Positions 1 to 7,024 of a stretch of 29,247 nucleotides of DNA are shown piece after piece (the first letter of the stretch is position 1; every line of letters begins with the position of its first letter). The stretch comes from Asterionellopsis glacialis (lineage: Eukaryota > Bacillariophyta > Plagiogrammaphyceae > Rhaphoneidales > Asterionellopsidaceae). The stretch covers positions 1 through 29,247 of the forward strand of contig WKLE02001703.1 in the NCBI GenBank assembly GCA_014885115.2. The letters run 5' to 3'. Under the pieces are notes generated by a model. It ran no database searches. It worked only from the letters and a program-made list of their open reading frames with translations, and was not told the DNA's origin. The translations under genes and the position numbers were made by a program.

Positions 1-133
1 TGGTGAAATAACTAGAGGGGGTCTGTACCAGGTACTAATAGTAACGACGTAGACCTGGTACAAATGGAAAATTAGTACCGAACCAAATTTGTATGGTGAA
101 ATAACTAGAGGGGATCGGTACTAATAGTACCGA
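1..133. repeat. Left-edge direct repeat with two inverted repeats
   Basis: TGGTGAAATAACTAGAGGGG occurs at 1-20 and again at 94-113 (period 93). Inside the first unit, TGTACCAGGT (24-33) and ACCTGGTACA (53-62) form a perfect 10-bp inverted repeat with a 19-nt spacer. After the second copy, TCGGTACTA (115-123) and TAGTACCGA (125-133) form a near-perfect palindrome around one base. No ORF spans this stretch. It may be the edge of a tandem array or a mobile-element terminus running out of the window. From 134 to 364 I see only unremarkable AT-rich DNA, presumably the promoter and 5' UTR of the next ORF. Confidence 0.7.
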
Positions 134-364
134 CTCCCAATACATACCAAGGGCCTACGGAGAATTCGCGTAGGAGTCAGTGCTAACACCCACTAGCACA
201 AGAGGTTCGCCTAATTTTTCCCCGCAGATCGTTGGTTGTAGAACTGTTGCAGTGAACGAGTAAACTTACAAGAGACACATTCAGTCGAAGGAACATTGTA
301 AAAAAACCAACATCACTTTCCTCGAAAACAAAAACTCCACGAATCTCAAAATCCTACAAGTAAA

Positions 365-679
365 ATGACAAACATGTCTTCCGATTATCCTGCTTTATCA
401 GAAACAATTGCTTTCCTCCAAGACGAAGAAAGTCAAGGACAACTAGTCTTGGAACAAATACCATCTGCTATTCCTTTGACTGAAATGTTATTGCATATGA
501 CAAATAGCAAGATCCACACCGACGAGAAACCTATCAATAATGATAGTAATCCACAAGATTGTGAAACTAGTAACCTCAATGAAGCAAGTAGAGTTACATC
601 ACCAATGTTGGGAGGAGGAAAAATTTTGGCTGAAATTTTGAATAATATTGATGCCGAACTCTTACGCTTCGAGGAATAA
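365..679 (+). CDS. Small hypothetical protein, 104 aa
   Basis: An uninterrupted ATG-to-TAA frame encodes an acidic, Ser/Asn-rich 104-residue protein with no signal peptide or membrane segment. The first ATG (365) is followed by a second in-frame ATG at 374; either could be the start. The middle is polar and probably disordered. The C-terminus (KILAEILNNIDAELLRF) has the spacing of a short amphipathic helix. I recognise no family. It is supported by protein-like composition and by a lack of competing long ORFs on either strand, not by homology. Upstream DNA (134-364) could hold a promoter, and AT-rich DNA follows the stop. A missing upstream or downstream exon is possible. It could also be a chance ORF. 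Confidence 0.4.
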   Translation: MTNMSSDYPALSETIAFLQDEESQGQLVLEQIPSAIPLTEMLLHMTNSKIHTDEKPINNDSNPQDCETSNLNEASRVTSPMLGGGKILAEILNNIDAELLRFEE

Positions 680-1545
680 TCATTTTGAAGAGAGCGAGTG
701 CAAAAAAAAAGGGAAAAAGAGACACTACGAATACATTTATTTTGTCTACATATATTCTATTGTTAAATTGCATATAAAATAGAAAACCTGCAGTAGTTTA
801 TATTGTAGATCAAGGTTCCTTTTTTTTATGCACTGGTTCATTGCATTATGTTCTAATTTTTTTACATCAGACGGAATGGCTGTTCCTGGTTGGAGATAAA
901 GCAGGAATTCACCACATTGCAGCATGCTACTTCATACGAATTGCGCACCTTCTAATGTACAATATTTCTTAGATATAAACGTACGGGTTGGAATTGTAGC
1001 ATCTTTGAATTCATTGTTGGAGCACTTTTTTGGGGGGGGCGGGTGGAGTACATGAACGCAAGAAGGGTTGTTGTTGAAAACAGGTATTTTCAATAAAGTT
1101 TTTCATTGATTATTATTGTTTATACGAACCTCCCCAAAACAGTATTAATTAACCCTAACAGAGTTTGTGTTCATGATAATTCCACACATCTCAACACTCT
1201 TGGGTAGTTGACTAATTTGTGGTTGATGCCATACAGCTAGGAAGTGGAATGCATTCTTCCTTTGACAACGAACTCAATGCGGTAGTTGAGTTATCCTTTG
1301 TAATCTTTTTGGTTTGCGGTTCTCTACAACCAAGACTATACTATACGTATTGGAAAGGAATATTGAAGGGTAGTTTTTATGATTGATATCTATTTTAGTT
1401 GTTATGTTTGAATTAGTTTTAGAAAAATATTGAAGAGAAAAGTGTGCACTTCAAACTCTTTCTTGAGAGACATTGCATTCATTAGTGTTTCAAATTGCGA
1501 GAGATTTCCAGTATGCAGATGCATCTACACTACGATGTAAGCAAC
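680..1545. other. Intergenic, AT-rich, no gene seen
   Basis: No convincing coding frame on either strand. The only compositional oddity is a G-run, eight G then CGGGTGG, at 1032-1046, preceded by six T. The segment separates the small plus-strand ORF from the 3' end of the minus-strand acidic secreted-protein gene, so it probably holds both 3' UTRs. Confidence 0.6.
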
Positions 1546-2325
1546 TTATTCTCCTTCTTCATCTTCCACGAAATCATCACCATATTCATCTTCTTCATCA
1601 TCTTCATCTTCTACATAATCATCACCATATTCTTCTTCCTCATCATCTTCATCTTCTACATAACCATCATCATATTCTTCTTCTTCGTCATCATTTTCAT
1701 TTTGAACTTCGTCATCCTCCATCGGCTCAAATTCATCATCTTGTACAAATTCATCATCTTGTACAACCCCATCATCTGCAAAAACTCCATCATCCTCAAT
1801 CATTTCTTGACCACCTGGCTGATACTGTGGTACATCTGGCATGATGGGTGATTCTTCTGTCACTTCTGGCATTGATTCCATAGCTGGATCATCCATGCCA
1901 GATCCATTATCACCCTCTGGTTCTTCTTCAATCACATATGGCATTGACGGATCTTCTTCTTCTTCTTGCGTCCACATCATTGATAGTTCTTCTTCTTCTT
2001 CCGTCACTTGGGGCATGGTATTGAATGGGTCATAATCTACAGGATATTCACTATCGTATGGATTCATGTCATCTTCATATTCAAAGTCCTCTTCCTCATC
2101 TTCGTCGCCATCATACTCTTCATCGTACCCATCCAAATAATAGGATGGATCTTCGTCTTCGTCGTCCTCATCGGATTCACTAGTACTGGCGCTGGTACTA
2201 CCATCGCTGTCGCTGTCGCTCGCTGATTCTTGTAATCCACGAAGTGTAGATGGTTTGGCACAAACTATTGACATCGATGTCACCATCATGATGACGAAAA
2301 TTAGTAATGACTTGGATAACTTCAT
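1546..2325 (-). CDS. Secreted, highly acidic low-complexity protein with RXLQ motif, 259 aa
   Basis: The N-terminus is a clear signal peptide: basic MKLSK, then a hydrophobic core, with a likely cleavage after VCA at residue 23. RGLQ follows at residues 29-32, an RXL motif in the position where other secreted proteins of this window carry one. The rest is dominated by Asp, Glu, Ser and Tyr: an early SDSDSDGSTSAS stretch, a D/E/Y-rich block, Met/Pro-containing segments (MPQVTEEEEEL, MPEVTEE, MPDVPQ), and a C-terminal series of about 15-residue acidic units built on EDEDDEEEEYGDDYV. No Cys after the signal peptide. Acidic Ser-rich secreted proteins and RXL processing are both known in diatom silica biology (silaffins, silacidins), so a matrix or mineral-associated role is plausible but is inference. 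The start is fixed by the signal peptide. No intron is needed. Confidence 0.85.
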   Translation of the reverse strand: MKLSKSLLIFVIMMVTSMSIVCAKPSTLRGLQESASDSDSDGSTSASTSESDEDDEDEDPSYYLDGYDEEYDGDEDEEEDFEYEDDMNPYDSEYPVDYDPFNTMPQVTEEEEELSMMWTQEEEEDPSMPYVIEEEPEGDNGSGMDDPAMESMPEVTEESPIMPDVPQYQPGGQEMIEDDGVFADDGVVQDDEFVQDDEFEPMEDDEVQNENDDEEEEYDDGYVEDEDDEEEEYGDDYVEDEDDEEDEYGDDFVEDEEGE

Positions 2326-4022
2326 TGTGTTTTTTTTCTGTTATCTTTTTTGTTATGAGTTTGTTTTCTTATAACTTTGATTGTGTTGTTAGATTGGGTG
2401 TGTTGGTGAAAGGAGACACGATGCGGTGTGTTTTGGAGAGGGAATGAAAAAAAATTACCAATAATGAAATTGCGGAGGCAAGTCAACTCGAGAACACTAC
2501 TGGCACAAGAGAGCAGGCGGTGAGGTCGTCCTAGAGCGGTCATACAGTAGGACTTCTACTCTAGAAGCTTAGATTGGAGCTGGACTTGATGACAGTCTGG
2601 AGAGCTATTCCACGCACACTAACTACGACTAGTAAGAAGGACTAAGTAGGACTAGAGTCCAACAGGTACGTAACTTGATATAGGACCTACATACGCTAAA
2701 AAGTATCTTCGATTTGCAGGTCAGAACATGTGTCATCAACTTTCATAAGCTCCATTTACGTAGTCCTTCAACTGGTATCTGGTACGTACCTGTACGACCT
2801 ACAGGTATTTCTAACATGTACATTGCGGTACTTGACCATATGAAAAGTCATTCTCCATTTTAAAATGGGGAGAATTGATGGTACCTTTAATGTCTCAATA
2901 TAGAGCCTTCAAGTTGATCGGTCATAGATTAATGACTGACTTATCCTAAAATACGTTTATTTTGAGTATATTGGATACTTCTTAATTGAATCCGGAATAG
3001 TATGACCATCTTAATTGATTCTTCTCTCCGGGACCGTGTTCAGTACATCCAGGCATGCGGATGAACGACCACGAACTATACAGGTACAGGTAAATACACC
3101 TTATACCAGGTAGCTGTAGATTCGAAGTATTTGGGAGCGCGCCTGCCCTACCCCAAGAGTGAGCTGTGGAGGGAGAAAAATTCGAAAATCCTCTTTTCGT
3201 AAGTTGTAAACTACGTACAACCAGTCCTAGTAAAATCTGTAAACCATGCACGCGCGCACAAATCTCCAAACTCCGGTCTTGTGCGAATTCGGCTCGTCAT
3301 GCTCCTTCGCGATCGATATACTCACGCTTCTTCTCGAGGTATAAGTGATAGTGGATAGCGCTTGACCATGGCGGAATGGCACTGGCTGCGGCAACCGTGA
3401 CGCCCCCGTCCCAAAATATGAGCCTAATTTCAATTTTTTGTTGATTGCTATGTTTGACTTTTTCTTTGTAGTTGCGTTGATTGAGCTTGATTATCGTGAT
3501 GTGTTTCGGCGATGTTTCACGACTTACACATGGTCATGTTGGACATTTCATGATCAATGGTCTTTGTTCTTGTCTCTATAATATACTCTGCAATCTATTC
3601 AAATCATGGTGACCATGCGGTATTTATTTCCTTTTTATTCTGCAGGTTTTTACAGCAATTTGAGCAGAAATTGGTTGTTTCGAATCCTTTTTTTCAAGTT
3701 GTGAATTTTACATATCCTCCGTATAATTTTGTTCATAAGATCCACCGCACCATCTAATTCAAATTCAATCGAAATAAAGTATGCCACTCTTTAGAAATGG
3801 CATTCAACAATCCACAGGGTGGTGAATTGTATGCAGTTGTTTCATTAGGATTCATATACTTTGCAATAGAGATCGTTGATTCACACAATAAGAGGACTGC
3901 ACTAATTTCTGTGTGCAGCACTGTACCTCCCATAAATAGTAGTACAACCAACAATTAAAAAACTGATGTAATACAAAAAATTCAACACTAAATTCTCGAA
4001 TATTATATGTACTTTTAGGAAC
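2326..4022. other. Intergenic with repeat-like motifs, no confident gene
   Basis: About 1.7 kb lies between the 5' end of the acidic protein gene and the 3' end of the next minus-strand gene. It contains TACCAGGTA at 3104-3112, a 12-mer TTGATCGGTCAT at 2914-2925 that recurs at 6085-6096, and an imperfect palindrome at 2850-2875 (arms ATTCTCCATTTT / AAAATGGGGAGAAT, two-base bulge). A local patch of about 3130-3420 is more GC-rich and contains GCGCGC-type runs, but its ORFs are short and unrecognisable. A minus-strand ORF at 3754-3954 was considered and not called. Confidence 0.55.
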
Positions 4023-5644
4023 CTACATTACAATAGTATTTGGATCCTTTAGGATATAGAAACCATGGTGTTGTGCATTGAATCTACCAGTGGAGACTCG
4101 CCTTACGTAAGAATTCCATTGACCATTCGTCTTCCTGTATGGACCACAATCCCTGGGAAAACCAACTTTGGCATCATTGAAGTTGCAGTAATTCCACTCT
4201 CCCACACCTTTTACGGCGTCATCTACGGAGGAGTAGAGTTCAAAGTCTGTATGGTGTGCATTGCCAGGCGTATTGAACCAATTGTTCATGAGCAAATCGA
4301 AAAAGTTCAACTCGGCAGGGAGTTCTGTGATACGCTTGTAATAAATATCCCGATGAGACTCCACACAACTTTCACAGTAACGACGGACAAGGAACGGGGG
4401 TTTTCCGAGCTTTTCACGAAATTCGCGATCGTACTCTGCAAGAGATGCATCATCAGTTCTAATGGGCCAAGGGGTAGTACCCATACCAGCCACAAGTTCC
4501 CATTCTTCAGAGATATATTCATAATTGTTTGTAATTTGGGTGGGGACCCAAAACTTTTCATTGAGTATGGCTTCCTTGGGTTCGTCACAACTCTTAACCA
4601 AATGGTCAGAAAGATCAATGCCGTGTGTCGACTTGGCATGATCCAAAAGATCATCAACACAGGCTCCATAACTGACTTTGGCTGTGATTGATTCAACCAC
4701 CAATTGACCATTGATAACAGAATACGTGAGGCTTTCCTCTCCAGCTTGGACGGAACGACAAGCAGCGTTCGTTACGGTAGGCATCTGTTCAATGCAAGCA
4801 CACATGGGTGCTCCTGGAATATTTTTGACATAACCATTTTCAACCGTATTGCGGAAGGACAAATCCAATAATGAATTACCCTTGAAACGGTTCGTTACGT
4901 CATTCCCATCGGAAGAAAAGGTGAATCCTGTACAGTAGGTATTGGCGTTGTTATCAAACTCAGCCCATCCTCGGTTAATGTGATTCGATCGACGAGAGTC
5001 TCGGAGGTCATGCGTGCAAACTTCGGAGTTGTCGGGAATTGTTTCTCCATCATCCCTGTCTTCAATGAAGCAGCACATGACCGTGTTGAGATCACACGAA
5101 CCATCCGTGAAGTTAAAGTTCGACATGTAGGGTGTCTGATCCGGACCGACATACTCCTGAAGTGCTTCATATTCTGGCCAGTTCACGACAGAGCTGGACC
5201 CGATAGTTTCCAGAGCTTTTGTGATACGGGATTCTGTAGCGGAAGCCTCACCTGCTTTACCATCATTCCAGATTGTACCACCGTCCATGTAGGCCTTGTC
5301 AAATTGGTAATGAAGATTCGAGAGTTCTCCAAAATCACTGTTGGGGGAGAAAGTAAAGGAAGCAATCACAACAAATGAAACACCAAGGTTTAGAAAAAAG
5401 ATGGGATTCAAAAAATTTAAAGTTGGAACGACCACATGGATATAGTGCATACTTACTAGGAAGCATCTTTGCATGCTTGGACAATGACCTGAGTAGTAAA
5501 ACCGCATCCTGGGAGAAGATTTTGTATAGCGTCTGGCGTACACGGGATGTCTGCACTTGCTGATGACACCTCAGGACACTGAGCTTGCGAAGAAACGACA
5601 ACAAGACTAAGTGCAAGGATTCGGAATGCAATGTTGAACATCAT
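4023..5644 (-). CDS. Secreted cysteine-containing protein, unknown function, two exons, 500 aa
   Basis: Exon 1 is 5644-5457 and exon 2 is 5337-4023. The junction joins TA to T to make a Tyr codon, after which the frame runs to the stop at 4023. Residues 1-21 are a signal peptide ending SSQA, followed by QC, as in the neighbouring paralogue. The N-terminal domain carries VMCCF near residue 149 and NIPGAPMCAC near 235-240. The C-terminal module (about 355-500) contains RRYCESC, DIYYKR, NWF, FELYSS, VGFPRDCG and QWNSY, almost the same order as the C-terminal module of the 7025-9808 product. Even spacing of Cys pairs suggests a disulphide-stabilised extracellular protein. I know of similar uncharacterised diatom proteins but no assigned function or enzyme motif. 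It is transcribed divergently from its larger paralogue across a 1.4-kb gap. Confidence 0.88.
5338..5456 (-). other. Spliceosomal intron (119 nt)
   Basis: On the minus strand the donor is TA|GTAAGT at 5456 and the acceptor is CCCCAACAG, ending at 5338, after a pyrimidine-rich tract. Without splicing, exon 1 ends in an in-frame TAG within the donor. With splicing, phase 2 is restored exactly. Confidence 0.9.
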
Positions 5645-5861
5645 TTTTGAACTGCTTGAATAAGGAAAGAGAGCAGTGTGTGCTGCCTGCGGGCCTTGTT
5701 ACGTTTTTGAAGAACGCAAGGAATATAAGATACCTCTTGAACACAAAAGGATCTTCGAATTTTGTGAATTATGTGCACAGGAAAATATTTGCTGGAAAAG
5801 GTATTCCCGCTTCCCAGGTGGGTGAGATGTCCACAGCTGCAGTCCTATCAAACCCGCTACT

Positions 5862-5889
5862 GACTCTCTAGAGAGGTCTCTAGAGAGTC
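5862..5889. repeat. 28-bp perfect palindrome, 2-nt centre
   Basis: GACTCTCTAGAGA (5862-5874) is followed by GG and then by TCTCTAGAGAGTC (5877-5889), its exact reverse complement. It sits about 220 bp upstream of the minus-strand secreted-protein start. It could be a regulatory dyad, a cruciform, or a relic of a small inverted-repeat element. Confidence 0.85.
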
Positions 5890-6817
5890 CGTACCTAGAG
5901 TTCAGTTTCGAACCAACAAATTTGATACTCCCTCCATCTGCTGATGCCGCAAGGTAGTGCGGTAAATATAGTACCTAGTTACCAGGTAGTAAATCCAGGT
6001 GAAATGTCTTGTTAAGTAGAAAAGTAAAAGGGCCGATTGGTCATTGGAATCTTCAAGAAGATCAGGCGGGTAGAGTCTCTGAATTTGATCGGTCATTCTG
6101 TTAAATAACTGTATGAGTGCACCAACTGTTTAACCAATTATTTACCTGATACTACCAAAAGCTTTTCGGCTAATTATAAAATATTACATAGGACATTTGC
6201 AGTGATACCTGACTGGACTTTACATAAATCTCATACTGCGTACCGTATCAAAAAATTTCAATATAGAAAAAGAAGTGGTTCAGATCTCTGAAACTTTTCA
6301 TCGTAATAAAATGCGAACAACGAAGAACATTTTCTTAAGTAGCAATCTACTTAGAACTTCAACATAGATGAAATTTTCATCGACGGATGACTTAGTACCA
6401 GGTACCGGATTTCTGAGGAAGAGATTCTACCAGGTATAAGTATGACTTTCATAATTTTTAAATTTAAATAGACCCTACTAACTACTACTGGTTTACCAAA
6501 AAACACATCTTAGGAGACCATACAGGAAACGACATGCATTTTGGAGAAAATTCTGTATGGTGTCTCATTGCTGGTTTGCATTATTGGAAACGACCGCTAT
6601 ACTATGAAAAAACAAGAGAGAATTTCACAAGACCAAAATTTTTTTATATGACCCGGGACTGATATAAAAGTCATGGTATCTTTTTGTTGTCATACCATTC
6701 GTAGTCCGTGGTAGAGGTTGTACGGGTTCACACACAATGCAAATTTTTGAAATTGCAGAATGCCTCATTGGGAATAAAATGCCTTCCATAAGTGCAGAGT
6801 TCTCCGCAGTAGGACTA

Positions 6818-6840
6818 TAGGACCTGAACTGTAGGTCCTA
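6818..6840. repeat. Hairpin, 8-bp arms
   Basis: TAGGACCT (6818-6825) and AGGTCCTA (6833-6840) are perfectly complementary with a 7-nt spacer. It lies about 185 bp upstream of the start codon at 7025, in the likely promoter or 5' UTR. Confidence 0.7.
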
Positions 6841-7024
6841 CCTTTCGACAGGTATGGTTCTCTCGGGTTCGAGAAGTCACTTCGAGTGAATTTTGGATCT
6901 CCCACCAACAAGAGAGCTTTTTTGTAAGGCTCCCGCTCTTCTCACTTTTAATTCTGGTATCCAAACTGCAAAGCAAAGCAGCAGCATTCAGAAGTTTAAC
7001 GACACAAGAACGATATCTTTGAGT

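Larger units (their letters stand above)
5645..7024. other. Divergent intergenic/promoter region with repeats
   Basis: This 1.38-kb gap lies between two divergently transcribed secreted-protein paralogues and should contain both promoters. It holds three copies of TACCAGGTA (5980-5988, 6396-6404, 6428-6436), the 12-mer TTGATCGGTCAT at 6085-6096, a 28-bp palindrome at 5862-5889 and a hairpin at 6818-6840. An in-frame upstream ATG at 6893 would add 44 residues to the plus-strand gene but would bury its signal peptide. No independent gene is supported here. Confidence 0.6.

Noticed and set aside
1473..1851. Plus-strand His/Leu- and Ile/Phe-rich ORFs
   Set aside because: They are the complement of the GAN-rich codons of the acidic secreted protein on the minus strand; the biased composition is a mirror effect.
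2982..3433. GC-richer patch with overlapping short ORFs
   Set aside because: No tRNA-like T-loop (GGTTCGA) or conserved protein motif; frames disagree with one another. Possibly a decayed element, but unsupported.
3754..3954. Minus-strand 66-aa ORF just downstream of the 4023-5644 gene
   Set aside because: Composition is not absurd, but no signal, domain or splice link could be found and it starts from a non-ATG codon.
4065..4691. 208-aa plus-strand ORF
   Set aside because: Antisense of the secreted protein exon 2, which is supported by strong similarity to the 7025-9808 product.
6893..7024. Upstream in-frame ATG adding 44 residues to the 927-aa protein
   Set aside because: It would place the signal peptide internally; the ATG at 7025 opens directly onto it, as in the paralogue.
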